Source: Streptomyces pristinaespiralis (lineage in GTDB: Bacteria; Actinomycetota; Actinomycetes; Streptomycetales; Streptomycetaceae). From it: a DNA stretch of 64,000 nt. Below are positions 24,780-33,352 of the stretch, piece after piece. Under the pieces are notes generated by a model. The model was given only the letters and a program-made list of their open reading frames with translations. It made no database searches and was not told the DNA's origin. Positions within the stretch are counted from its first letter, which is position 1; every line of letters starts with the position of its first letter. Location of the stretch: positions 3,534,001-3,598,000 of the forward strand of contig NZ_CP011340.1 of NCBI RefSeq assembly GCF_001278075.1, in the 5' to 3' direction. The position numbers and the translations under genes were made by a program.

Positions 24780-25340
24780 TCAGCCGGTGACGCGCGCCCG
24801 GCGCGAAACCGCCGCCCGGAGGATGCGGCGGCCCTCCGTCGACACCTCGAGCGCATGGCGCAGGCCGTTGCCGCCGGGCGGCTCCGCGAGGATCTCCAGC
24901 ACCTGGGCCTGGCGCCGCAACTCCCCCTCGACCAGCGGTCCGACGCCGTCCGTGCCGCCCTCGCGACAGCGCTCGACGGTCTCGGCCGCGCAGTCGCCCA
25001 TGTCGAACCGCCGGTGCACCTCGAGCGCGGTGGCCGAGCAGCCGTCCGCCCACTCGCGCAGGGACGGCACGGCCCAGTCCGAGGGGGCCGCGCCGAGCAT
25101 CCCCCGTACGAGGGCGGCGTCCTCGTCACCCGGCGGCATGCCCTCCATGGCCTGGCGCGCCGCAGTGAGGGCGCCGGCCCACTCCTCCTCGCCGCCGGCC
25201 AGCCCCGCCCAGAGCGGACGCAGCATGTCGTCCTCCGGTGCGAGCAGCGGCAGACAGCGGTCGAGGCACGCGAGCCCGCTCGCGGCCAGGCCACGCTCAT
25301 CCGCCTGTGCGATGAGTTCCGTCAGGCTCTTGGAGGTCAT
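24780..25340 (-). CDS. Conserved hypothetical protein
   Basis: 186 residues, helical, Ala/Leu/Glu-rich, no signal or membrane segment. The N-terminus MTSKSLTELIAQADERGL is preceded by GGAAGG eight bases upstream. HEAT/TPR-like spacing of Leu and Ala suggests a helical repeat protein, but no family is recognised. It is transcribed in the same direction as the SUKH gene 112 bases downstream and may belong with it. Confidence 0.7.
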   Translation of the reverse strand: MTSKSLTELIAQADERGLAASGLACLDRCLPLLAPEDDMLRPLWAGLAGGEEEWAGALTAARQAMEGMPPGDEDAALVRGMLGAAPSDWAVPSLREWADGCSATALEVHRRFDMGDCAAETVERCREGGTDGVGPLVEGELRRQAQVLEILAEPPGGNGLRHALEVSTEGRRILRAAVSRRARVTG

Positions 25341-25539
25341 GCGGGACGCCTTCCGTCGCGGACGAAGTACTAGCCCTTCTACTTGTCCCTACTGCGTCCG
25401 TTGGCGTGATTACGTCACTCCGTGGCCAGAACGTTACCGTCGGCTCGCCCCGTAGGCACACATCCACGTCACACCTCTGTTACTTTCCCTCCACAGGAAC
25501 AGGGCCCGCCCGCACGGCTGTTGGCCCGGCCTCGCGGAC

Positions 25540-25581
25540 CGCGGTGTGAGCCCGCACGCCCCCGGGCGGACTCACACCGCG
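25540..25581. terminator. Hairpin terminator overlapping the DUF4328 stop codon
   Basis: 11-bp inverted repeat (CGCGGTGTGAG and CTCACACCGCG) around a GC-rich loop. The 3' arm includes the stop codon of the minus-strand gene at 25572. Confidence 0.55.
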
Positions 25582-26480
25582 ACCGTCCGCCCCGCCCCCT
25601 TCGACGCGTTGGTGTGCTGCATGTGCGTCAGCCTGCGGACGAAGAGGACGGCGAGCACCGCGGCGACGATCTGCAGGCCGTTGCCGACCAGGAGCCGGTC
25701 AACGGCGCTGATGATCTGCTCCGGGGTTCCGGCGTCGTCGTAGGCCCGGTCCGCGTAGCGCGTGAACACGGTGGCCACCACGAACCCGACCCACCACACG
25801 TTCACCAGCGTGTGAGGCTCGTGCCTGTCCGGCGCGAAGGGATCCGTGCGGCTCGCCCTCCACACCTCGACCGCGATCCCGCGCGGGATCCACAGGCCCG
25901 CGACCGGAACGAACCAGCCGCCGATCGCCCAGCCACGGCCGCGTTCGAGCGTGCCCGGCGCGAAGACGTCGGCATTCGACCGCACCCGGTGGAACCACAC
26001 GATGAAGACCACCACCGTCGCCACGTAGAGGGCCACCTGAAAGACGGAGGTGATCAACAACAGCCGGTCGGCCAGCTCCGCGTCCTCCTCGGAGTAACCG
26101 ACGGCGGCGAGCTCCATCAGGCGCCGGAGGTTGAGCGCGGCCACGGCGGCGGCGATCTCGCCGACGGCGACGAGCAGGAGCAGCACGGACACCGCGTGCC
26201 CCAACCCCACCGGCGACCGCAGTACCGACAGTGGCCCCGGCGCCACCGGCGCCTGCACGACGGGGCGCAGCCCCGGGGCGGGCGGGGCCTGCGGAGCCCG
26301 CACCCGCGTGTCCGCCGCGGCCGGCGGCGAGGCGGCCGGGTCCGAGGCGGCCTGCTGCGACGCCCCCACCGCGGCCGGGTGCGAGCACGCCGGCGCGGAC
26401 GGGTCAGCCGCCGGCAGGCACCGCGCGCAGATGTCTTCGCCCGCCGCGACCGTGTTCTCACGGCATCCGGAACAGAGCAT
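25572..26480 (-). CDS. DUF4328 membrane protein with N-terminal zinc ribbon
   Basis: 302 residues. The N-terminus carries two CxxC pairs (MLCSGC ... ICARC), a likely zinc ribbon, then an Ala/Pro-rich linker (about 25-85) and a DUF4328 membrane domain. About five hydrophobic segments are visible (AVSVLLLLVAVGEIAAAV, ITSVFQVALYVATVVVFIVW, WAIGGWFVPVAGLWIPRGIA, VWWVGFVVATVF, IVAAVLAVLFV). WFHRVRSNADVF and IGGWFVPVAGLWIP are typical of the family. Function unknown. The start at 26480 is the first methionine before the zinc ribbon. Confidence 0.85.
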   Translation of the reverse strand: MLCSGCRENTVAAGEDICARCLPAADPSAPACSHPAAVGASQQAASDPAASPPAAADTRVRAPQAPPAPGLRPVVQAPVAPGPLSVLRSPVGLGHAVSVLLLLVAVGEIAAAVAALNLRRLMELAAVGYSEEDAELADRLLLITSVFQVALYVATVVVFIVWFHRVRSNADVFAPGTLERGRGWAIGGWFVPVAGLWIPRGIAVEVWRASRTDPFAPDRHEPHTLVNVWWVGFVVATVFTRYADRAYDDAGTPEQIISAVDRLLVGNGLQIVAAVLAVLFVRRLTHMQHTNASKGAGRTVAV

Positions 26481-26563
26481 GACTGAGTGACCCCCCACAG
26501 AAGAACGAATGAGAGAGACGCCCCTCCCCAGGAGACGTCGCGACGGCACACGGCCGCCAACGA

Positions 26564-26607
26564 ACGGCGGCCGCCCGCGGAACATATGTCCGCGAGACGG
26601 CCGCCGT
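26564..26607. terminator. Hairpin terminator downstream of the hexosaminidase
   Basis: 10-bp perfect outer arms (ACGGCGGCCG and its complement) with an inner CCGCGG...CCGCG pairing, directly after the stop of the minus-strand GH20 gene. Confidence 0.65.
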
Positions 26608-26624
26608 CCAGGTGTTCGCGCTGG

Positions 26625-28226
26625 TCAGCTCAGCTTCTGTGCCAGCGACTCGAAGGACTGCCAGCTCAGTGACGGCTGCCGCGGGTCCCACAGCTTCTGG
26701 GCCGTCGCCTGGAGCGGTCGGCGGATGCCGGCCGCGACCTGGTCCTGGGTCTGCGAGTTGGCCAGATCGCACCAGACCGCGAACCGGCCGCCCAGGATCT
26801 GGTCCGAGTACTTCTCCGGCACGGGCTCCGTGCCGCGCAGCACCAGCGGCGTCCACTGCTCGTAGATGCGCCGGCCCGTCGGGTAGGTGAACTGGTTGGG
26901 CTCGCCGAGCACGTAGTAGAGGAACTCGTCGTTGAGGTTCACCACGCGGCGGCCCTCCGCCAGGTACTCCTGCGGCGGGCGGGCCCCGATCTCCTTGCCC
27001 GTCCAGTACTCGACCTCGATGCCCTTGTCGGCGGTGACCACCCCGCCGCTGAAGAAGCCGTCGTTCCACGCCTTGGGGATCTTCTTCGCCTCGCGTACCA
27101 CCGCGGCGCGGTCGTTCAGCCAGCCCTCCGCGAGGTCCTCGATGGTGGCGCCCTCGCCGTACTTCTGGCGGGCGGCCTGCGCGAGCTGCGGGTAGGAGGC
27201 CTGCGGGTTGCTCACCGTGAGGGCCTGGTACTCGTCGGCCCCGACGTGGAACCACGCGCCGGGGAAGAGCGCCGTGTACTCACGCAGCAGGTCGTCGACG
27301 ATGCGGGCCGATTCGGGCTTGGAGATGTCGATGGCTCCCTGCCGGGGCACACCCTGCGTGTTCCGCAGCTGGAGCTGCGGGTGCGCCCGCATCACCGCGC
27401 CCAGGTGTCCCGGGGAGTCGATCTCGCCGACGACGGTGATGTGCAGCCGCTCGGCGAGCGCCAGGATCCGGCGTACCTCGTCCTTGGTGAGGTGCTGCTC
27501 GGAGACGACCTCGGGGTGCGAGTCCGACTCGATGCGGAAGGCCTGGTCGTCGGAGAAGTGCAGTCCGAGCTGGTTGAGCTTGAGGTCGGCCATCTCACGC
27601 AGCCGGTCCTCGATCCACCCGGCACTGAAGTGCTTGCGCGCGATGTCGAGGTTCAGTCCCCGCTGGGGGCGGTCGGGCCGGTCGCGTACGACGCCCTCCG
27701 GCATCGAGCCGCCGGAGCGCACGGACTGCTTCAGCGTCCGGGTGCCGTAGAAGACGCCGGCCTCGTCCGGCCCGGTTATCCGGACCTTCCCGCCGCTGGT
27801 GGTCAGCGTGTACGACTCGGCGGCGCCGTTGCCCGCGAGCGCCAGCTCGACGTCGCCCGGGCCGGCGGCGACGGTGCCCCGGTAGGAGAGCTTCAGCTCC
27901 TGGGCAAGCAGCCGGCCCTCGTCGGAGAGCTCCTCGCTGCCCTTCGCGACGACGACCCCGCTGTCGGCGGTCCTGCTCCAGCCCGGGCCGCGGGCGGCCT
28001 GATGGCCGCGCACGGAGGGAATCGTGGCCGGTGCTTCGGAGAGCGCGTAGCTGCGGGTGGGCGTCGGGCTGGGGGCAGCCGCCCCGGACGTCGTTCCCAC
28101 CTGGTCGGGCGGTGCGCTGCCGGACCCGCCGGCGCCGTCGTCGGAACAGCCCGCGAGCGTCATCGAGAAGACGGCGGCGGAAGCCGCCGACACACCGGCG
28201 AGCCGGGTCCTGTGAGAGAGCCACAT
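26625..28226 (-). CDS. Beta-N-acetylhexosaminidase lipoprotein (GH20)
   Basis: 533 residues. Lipoprotein signal peptide ending in LAGC (about residue 27), a Ser/Pro-rich linker, a GH20b-like N-terminal domain (about 65-190), then the catalytic barrel beginning PQRGLNLDIARKHFS. The catalytic Asp-Glu pair is in FHVGADEYQAL; HFSDDQAFRIES and VVGEIDSPGHLGAVM are further family motifs. Expected to release N-acetylglucosamine (or GalNAc) from non-reducing ends of chitin or peptidoglycan fragments at the cell surface. The ATG at 28226 has GGAGG ten bases upstream; the earlier ATG at 28244 has none. Confidence 0.93.
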   Translation of the reverse strand: MWLSHRTRLAGVSAASAAVFSMTLAGCSDDGAGGSGSAPPDQVGTTSGAAAPSPTPTRSYALSEAPATIPSVRGHQAARGPGWSRTADSGVVVAKGSEELSDEGRLLAQELKLSYRGTVAAGPGDVELALAGNGAAESYTLTTSGGKVRITGPDEAGVFYGTRTLKQSVRSGGSMPEGVVRDRPDRPQRGLNLDIARKHFSAGWIEDRLREMADLKLNQLGLHFSDDQAFRIESDSHPEVVSEQHLTKDEVRRILALAERLHITVVGEIDSPGHLGAVMRAHPQLQLRNTQGVPRQGAIDISKPESARIVDDLLREYTALFPGAWFHVGADEYQALTVSNPQASYPQLAQAARQKYGEGATIEDLAEGWLNDRAAVVREAKKIPKAWNDGFFSGGVVTADKGIEVEYWTGKEIGARPPQEYLAEGRRVVNLNDEFLYYVLGEPNQFTYPTGRRIYEQWTPLVLRGTEPVPEKYSDQILGGRFAVWCDLANSQTQDQVAAGIRRPLQATAQKLWDPRQPSLSWQSFESLAQKLS

Positions 28227-28420
28227 CGCTCTGATACCTCCCATAAGTGGCGAAACCCCGTAGAAGCACCCCCTCCTGCATGCATTACTTACGGCCAAAC
28301 TCTCCCGTCCGGGTGAAATTCGCGCATTCGTCGGACACCTTCGCGTCCATATCGATAGCGTTACGACACACCCTTCTCTCCTTTCCCTGCCGCCCCGCTG
28401 TTCCGTTCGAGGAGTCCCCG

Positions 28421-29026
28421 CTGTCCAGCGATGTCCCCGCCGGCCTCCCGAAGCGACCGCCGACACTCCACCACAACCGGGGCGCGGGCGCCCCTTCTGC
28501 CATACCGTCCCAGCGTCGCGCGGACGCGGGGCTCGAGCACTTCAACAGCGCCCCGGCCGACGAGGCGGAAGCCGTCGTCCTCGCCTGCTGCGGCAGCCGC
28601 CGATGGGCCCTGCGCGTGGCAGCACACCGCCCCTACCCCGACCTCGAGTCCCTCCTCGCCGCCTGCGACGAGGCCGGATACGACCTCACGCCCGCCGATG
28701 TGCACGAGGCCCTGGCCGGCGAGTCGTCCACCGGACTGCCGCCGAGCGCCCCGCAGGCCGCCCACACCGCCCTCGCCGCCGCGCACGCCGCCTACGAGAG
28801 CAGATTCGGACATGCGTTCGTCATCTGCCTCGACGGATACCGGCCCGACGAGTACCTCGATCAGGTACTGGCCGGTATCCGGAGCAGACTGTCCCACGAA
28901 CCGGACGAGGAGCGCGCCATCTCCGCGGAGGAACTGCGCGCCCTGGCCCGCTCCCGACTGGCACATGTAGTGGCCAACCATCCGGAAAGCGACGTCGCGG
29001 GGGCCTCGGAGGAGTCCGTCGCTTAG
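28421..29026 (+). CDS. OHCU decarboxylase (uric acid catabolism)
   Basis: Roughly 200 residues. The domain starts at GLEHFNSAPADEAEAVVL and contains YPDLESLLAACDEAGYDLTP, AAHAAYESRFGHAFVICLDG and a late HEPDEERAISAEELRALARS, characteristic of 2-oxo-4-hydroxy-4-carboxy-5-ureidoimidazoline decarboxylase, the last step from urate to S-allantoin. Other urate genes are not adjacent. The start is uncertain: a GAGGAG six bases before a CTG at 28421 is the best signal, while in-frame GTG codons at 28247 and 28313 lie in AT-richer, promoter-like DNA shared with the divergent GH20 gene. Confidence 0.85.
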   Translation: MSSDVPAGLPKRPPTLHHNRGAGAPSAIPSQRRADAGLEHFNSAPADEAEAVVLACCGSRRWALRVAAHRPYPDLESLLAACDEAGYDLTPADVHEALAGESSTGLPPSAPQAAHTALAAAHAAYESRFGHAFVICLDGYRPDEYLDQVLAGIRSRLSHEPDEERAISAEELRALARSRLAHVVANHPESDVAGASEESVA

Positions 29027-29195
29027 TCCGTACGAGGCTGTTTGATTGCCTGTTTGATCACACCGGTGGCCCCCGGGCGAACGAACCGACAACACGTCGC
29101 TACGATGGCCGGGGCCGGTGGACCGTACCCGGCCGGGCCAGACCGACACCCACAAGCCGGCATGGCCCCAATCCCCGCTCCCGGAGGGTTCTTCC

Positions 29196-29576
29196 GTGCC
29201 GGCTGGAACGCTGTACCGCGGCCGGGAAGGAATGTGGTCCTGGGTGGCTCATCGAGTCACCGGCGTCCTCATCTTCTTCTTCCTGTTCGTACACGTGCTG
29301 GACACCGCTCTCGTCCGCGTCTCCCCCGAGGCGTACGACGAGGTTGTCGCCACCTACAAGACGCCGATCGTCGCGCTCCTCGAATACGGCCTTGTCGCCG
29401 CGATTCTCTTCCACGCGCTCAACGGCCTGCGTGTCATCGCCGTGGACTTCTGGTCCAAGGGCCCGCGCTACCAGAAGCAGATGCTCTGGTCGGTCATGGC
29501 CATCTGGTTCGTGCTGATGGTGGGCGCCCTTTACCCCGTGCTCGGCCACGCCGTCCGCGAAGTCTTCGGGAGCTGA
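29196..29576 (+). CDS. sdhC: Succinate dehydrogenase cytochrome b556 subunit
   Basis: 126 residues, three membrane helices (about 15-36, 55-75, 95-115). The motif REGMWSWVAHRVTGVLIFFF and the buried FHALNGLRVIAVDF are typical of SdhC; a histidine in the second region (LFHALNG) is a probable haem ligand. First gene of sdhCDAB. The GTG start has a perfect GGAGGG seven bases upstream. The product anchors the dehydrogenase in the membrane and passes electrons to menaquinone. Confidence 0.95.
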   Translation: MPAGTLYRGREGMWSWVAHRVTGVLIFFFLFVHVLDTALVRVSPEAYDEVVATYKTPIVALLEYGLVAAILFHALNGLRVIAVDFWSKGPRYQKQMLWSVMAIWFVLMVGALYPVLGHAVREVFGS

Positions 29577-29584
29577 GGCCAGAA

Positions 29585-30061
29585 ATGTCCGCTGACACCA
29601 CTTCCGCCGTCGGTCCCGTCGAGGGCGCGCACCTCTACGACGTGGACAACCCGGCCCCTCTCATCGAGGCCCCCCGCAAGCGCACCAAGAAGACCCCGCG
29701 CTCGACCCGCGGCAACTTCGAGATGGCCGCATGGCTGTTCATGCGCCTGTCCGGTGTGGTCCTCGTCGTCCTGGTCATCGGCCACCTGCTGATCCAGCTG
29801 GTGCTCGACGGCGGCGTCTCCAAGATCGGCTTCGCCTTCGTGGCCGGCCGCTGGGCGTCCCCGTTCTGGCAGACCTGGGACCTGCTGATGCTGTGGCTTG
29901 CCATGCTGCACGGCGCCAACGGCCTCCGCACCGTCATCAACGACTACGCGGAGCGTCCGAACACGCGCCTGTGGCTCAAGGGCCTGCTGTACACCGCCAC
30001 GGTGTTCACCATCCTTCTGGGCACGCTGGTGATCTTCACCTTCGACCCGAACATCCGCTAG
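29585..30061 (+). CDS. sdhD: Succinate dehydrogenase hydrophobic membrane anchor subunit
   Basis: 158 residues: a charged N-terminal extension of about 45 residues (APRKRTKKTPRSTRGNFEMA) and three membrane helices (about 50-75, 95-115, 130-150). LWLAMLHGANGLRTVINDYA carries the conserved His. Eight bases separate it from sdhC and 24 from sdhA; part of the same operon. Confidence 0.95.
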   Translation: MSADTTSAVGPVEGAHLYDVDNPAPLIEAPRKRTKKTPRSTRGNFEMAAWLFMRLSGVVLVVLVIGHLLIQLVLDGGVSKIGFAFVAGRWASPFWQTWDLLMLWLAMLHGANGLRTVINDYAERPNTRLWLKGLLYTATVFTILLGTLVIFTFDPNIR

Positions 30062-30085
30062 GCACGGGGCTGAGGTAATCCACCC

Positions 30086-31840
30086 ATGAAGATCCACAAG
30101 TACGACACCGTCATCGTCGGCGCCGGCGGCGCCGGCATGCGCGCCGCCATCGAGGCGACGAAGCGCAGCCGCACCGCCGTGCTGACGAAGCTCTACCCCA
30201 CCCGCTCCCACACGGGCGCCGCGCAGGGCGGCATGGCCGCCGCGCTGGCCAACGTGGAAGAGGACAACTGGGAGTGGCACACCTTCGACACCGTCAAGGG
30301 CGGTGACTACCTGGTCGACCAGGACGCCGCGGAGATCCTGGCGAAGGAGGCCATCGACGCCGTCCTCGACCTGGAGAAGATGGGCCTGCCGTTCAACCGG
30401 ACCCCGGACGGCACCATCGACCAGCGCCGCTTCGGCGGCCACTCCCGCAACCACGGCGAGGCCCCGGTCCGCCGGTCCTGCTACGCCGCGGACCGCACGG
30501 GTCACATGATCCTCCAGACGCTGTACCAGAACTGCGTCAAGGAGGGCGTGGAGTTCTTCAACGAGTTCTACGTCCTGGACCAGCTGATCACCGAGGTCGA
30601 CGGCGTCAAGACGTCCGCCGGTGTGGTCGCCTACGAGCTGGCCACCGGCGAGATCCACGTCTTCCAGGCGAAGGCCGTGATCTACGCGTCCGGCGGCACC
30701 GGCAAGTTCTTCAAGGTGACCTCCAACGCGCACACCCTGACCGGTGACGGCCAGGCCGCCTGCTACCGGCGCGGCCTGCCGCTGGAGGACATGGAGTTCT
30801 TCCAGTTCCACCCGACGGGCATCTGGCGCATGGGCATCCTGCTGACGGAGGGCGCCCGCGGTGAGGGCGGCATCCTCCGCAACAAGGACGGCGAGCGCTT
30901 CATGGAGAAGTACGCGCCGGTCATGAAGGACCTCGCGTCCCGTGACGTCGTCTCCCGCTCCATCTACACGGAGATCCGCGAGGGCCGCGGCTGCGGTCCC
31001 GAGGGCGACCACGTCTACCTGGACCTCACCCACCTGCCGCCGGAGCAGCTGGACGCCAAGCTCCCGGACATCACCGAGTTCGCGCGCACCTACCTCGGCA
31101 TCGAGCCCTACACGGACCCGATCCCGATCCAGCCGACCGCGCACTACGCCATGGGCGGCATCCCGACCAACGTCGAGGGTGAGGTCCTGCGCGACAACAC
31201 CACCGTCGTGCCGGGTCTGTACGCCGCCGGTGAGGTCGCGTGCGTGTCGGTGCACGGCGCCAACCGCCTGGGCACCAACTCGCTGCTGGACATCAACGTC
31301 TTCGGCAAGCGCGCCGGTATCGCCGCCGCCGAGTACTCCGCGAAGTCCGACTACGTCGACCTTCCGGAGAACCCCGCGTCGTTCGTCGCCGAGCAGGTCG
31401 AGCGCCTCCGCAACTCCACCGGCTCCGAGCGGGTCTCCGTGCTCCGCAAGGAGCTCCAGGAGACGATGGACGCCAACGTGATGGTGTTCCGCACCGAGCA
31501 GACGATCAAGACCGCGGTCGAGAAGATCGCCGAGCTGCGCGAGCGCTACCTGAACGTGTCCATCCAGGACAAGGGCAAGCGGTTCAACACGGACCTGCTG
31601 GAGGCCATCGAGCTGGGCAACCTGCTCGACCTGGCCGAGGTCATGGCCGTCTCCGCGCTGGCCCGCAAGGAGTCCCGCGGCGGTCACTACCGCGAGGACT
31701 TCCCGAACCGCGACGACGTCAACTTCATGCGCCACACCATGGCGTACCGCGAGGTGGGCGACGACGGCTCCCAGTCGATCCGTCTCGACTACAAGCCGGT
31801 CGTCCAGACCCGCTACCAGCCGATGGAGCGTAAGTACTGA
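30086..31840 (+). CDS. sdhA: Succinate dehydrogenase flavoprotein subunit
   Basis: 584 residues, normal for the family. FAD-binding DTVIVGAGGAGMRAAIEA at the N-terminus; the histidine for covalent flavin attachment is in TRSHTGAAQGG. Substrate-site segments include GGHSRNHGEAPVRRSCYAAD and PTAHYAMGGIPTN. Oxidises succinate to fumarate on the cytoplasmic face of the complex. The stop TGA overlaps the sdhB ATG by one base. Confidence 0.97.
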   Translation: MKIHKYDTVIVGAGGAGMRAAIEATKRSRTAVLTKLYPTRSHTGAAQGGMAAALANVEEDNWEWHTFDTVKGGDYLVDQDAAEILAKEAIDAVLDLEKMGLPFNRTPDGTIDQRRFGGHSRNHGEAPVRRSCYAADRTGHMILQTLYQNCVKEGVEFFNEFYVLDQLITEVDGVKTSAGVVAYELATGEIHVFQAKAVIYASGGTGKFFKVTSNAHTLTGDGQAACYRRGLPLEDMEFFQFHPTGIWRMGILLTEGARGEGGILRNKDGERFMEKYAPVMKDLASRDVVSRSIYTEIREGRGCGPEGDHVYLDLTHLPPEQLDAKLPDITEFARTYLGIEPYTDPIPIQPTAHYAMGGIPTNVEGEVLRDNTTVVPGLYAAGEVACVSVHGANRLGTNSLLDINVFGKRAGIAAAEYSAKSDYVDLPENPASFVAEQVERLRNSTGSERVSVLRKELQETMDANVMVFRTEQTIKTAVEKIAELRERYLNVSIQDKGKRFNTDLLEAIELGNLLDLAEVMAVSALARKESRGGHYREDFPNRDDVNFMRHTMAYREVGDDGSQSIRLDYKPVVQTRYQPMERKY

Positions 31841-32598
31841 TGGCTACCCCGACCCTGGAGAAGCGGGAAGCCGGCTTCGCCGACTCCCCGTACATCACCG
31901 CCACCTTCCGGATCCGCCGCTTCAACCCCGAGGTGTCGGAGCACGCGGTCTGGGAGGACTTCCAGATCGAGATCGACCCCAAGGAGCGCGTCCTCGACGC
32001 CCTCCACAAGATCAAGTGGGACGTCGACGGCTCGCTCACCTTCCGCCGCTCGTGCGCGCACGGCATCTGCGGCTCCGACGCGATGCGCATCAACGGCAAG
32101 AACAGGCTCGCCTGCAAGACGCTGATCAAGGACATCAACCCGGAGAAGCCCATCACGGTCGAGGCCATAAAGGGCCTGACGGTCCTCAAGGACCTGGTCG
32201 TGGACATGGAGCCGTTCTTCCAGGCGTACCGCGACGTGATGCCGTTCCTCATCACCAAGGGCAACGAGCCGACGCGTGAGCGTCTGCAGTCCGCGGAGGA
32301 CCGCGAGCGTTTCGACGACACCACCAAGTGCATCCTGTGCGCCGCGTGCACCTCCTCGTGCCCGGTGTTCTGGAACGACGGCCAGTACTTCGGCCCGGCG
32401 GCGATCGTCAACGCGCACCGCTTCATCTTCGACTCGCGTGACGAGGCCGGCGAGCAGCGCCTGGAGATCCTCAACGACAAGGACGGCGTGTGGCGTTGCC
32501 GCACCACGTTCAACTGCACGGACGCCTGCCCGCGCGGTATCGAGGTCACCAAGGCGATCCAGGAAGTGAAGCGCGCGCTGATCACACGCCGCTTCTGA
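31840..32598 (+). CDS. sdhB: Succinate dehydrogenase iron-sulfur subunit
   Basis: 252 residues with all three cluster motifs: a 2Fe-2S region (RSCAHGICGSDAMRINGKN followed by LAC), CILCAACTSSCP (4Fe-4S) and CRTTFNCTDACPRGIEV (3Fe-4S/4Fe-4S). Transfers electrons from SdhA to the membrane subunits. Last gene of the operon, followed by a hairpin terminator. Confidence 0.97.
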   Translation: MATPTLEKREAGFADSPYITATFRIRRFNPEVSEHAVWEDFQIEIDPKERVLDALHKIKWDVDGSLTFRRSCAHGICGSDAMRINGKNRLACKTLIKDINPEKPITVEAIKGLTVLKDLVVDMEPFFQAYRDVMPFLITKGNEPTRERLQSAEDRERFDDTTKCILCAACTSSCPVFWNDGQYFGPAAIVNAHRFIFDSRDEAGEQRLEILNDKDGVWRCRTTFNCTDACPRGIEVTKAIQEVKRALITRRF

Positions 32599-32613
32599 CA
32601 CCTTCTCGGCACG

Positions 32614-32649
32614 ACAGGGCCCGCTTCCCCTCGGGGAGGTGGGCCCTGT
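32614..32649 (+). terminator. sdh operon terminator
   Basis: Hairpin with arms ACAGGGCCC and GGGCCCTGT and an inner CCCC-TC-GGGG pairing, 15 bases after sdhB, followed by TTGTG. Confidence 0.75.
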
Positions 32650-32755
32650 TGTGTCCGTACGGGTACCGGCGCGGACTTCACCCCCGGGGTCCGCACCTGG
32701 CAGGATCAGGGGACGTCTGACCTGACGCAGTGGGACGGGAAGCGGGGACGAGAAC

Positions 32756-33304
32756 ATGAGCACGCCGAATCCGTACAGGGACGGGGAGCCCGAGTACCAG
32801 TGGGGGCCCAGCCAGCCGCCCGGCAGCACGCCGGCCTACGGCTACCCCAACGCCGCACCGGGGTACGGCTATCCGCAGGATCCGACGCCGGGCTACTCGC
32901 AGACGCAGCCCGCGGGCGTCCCGGTGCCGTACACCGGCCCGCCCGCTGCGACGGGCGGCGCGCCGCTGGTGTCTATCGGGGACATCACGGTGATGGGTGA
33001 CTCGATCGTCACCCCCGCCGGCACCATGCCGCTCAAGGGCTCGGTGTGGAACGCGACGGACATGTCGCGCACCGAGGAGAAGATCCCGACGCACGCGATC
33101 GTGCTCGCGATCGTCTTCTTCATCTTCTGTCTGCTGGGGCTGCTGTTCCTGCTGATGAAGGAGAAGACCACCACGGGCTTCATCCAGGTCACGGTGACCA
33201 GCGGCGGCAAGCACCACTCGACGATGATTCCGGCCCAGGGCCCGGAGACGTTCCAGATGGTGATGGGGCAGATCAACTACGCGCGCTCGCTGAGCACCAT
33301 GTAG
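32756..33304 (+). CDS. Membrane protein with Pro/Tyr/Gly-rich N-terminus
   Basis: 182 residues. The N-terminal about 65 residues are a low-complexity Pro-Tyr-Gly region (GYPNAAPGYGYPQDPTPGY), then VSIGDITVMGDSIVTPAG, a single membrane helix (about 118-138, HAIVLAIVFFIFCLLGLLFLL), and a short C-terminal domain TGFIQVTVTSGGKHHSTMIP. I know this layout from conserved Streptomyces proteins of unknown function. Monocistronic; convergent with the DUF4132 gene. Confidence 0.75.
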   Translation: MSTPNPYRDGEPEYQWGPSQPPGSTPAYGYPNAAPGYGYPQDPTPGYSQTQPAGVPVPYTGPPAATGGAPLVSIGDITVMGDSIVTPAGTMPLKGSVWNATDMSRTEEKIPTHAIVLAIVFFIFCLLGLLFLLMKEKTTTGFIQVTVTSGGKHHSTMIPAQGPETFQMVMGQINYARSLSTM

Positions 33305-33322
33305 TCGCTCCCGTGCGGACGC

Positions 33323-33352
33323 GAGGGCCCGCCGGAACCGCCGGGCGCCCTC
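33323..33352. terminator. Bidirectional hairpin
   Basis: GAGGGC ... GCCCTC with an inner CGCCGG-AA-CCGCCGG pairing between convergent genes; reaches the stop codon of the DUF4132 gene. Confidence 0.5.
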
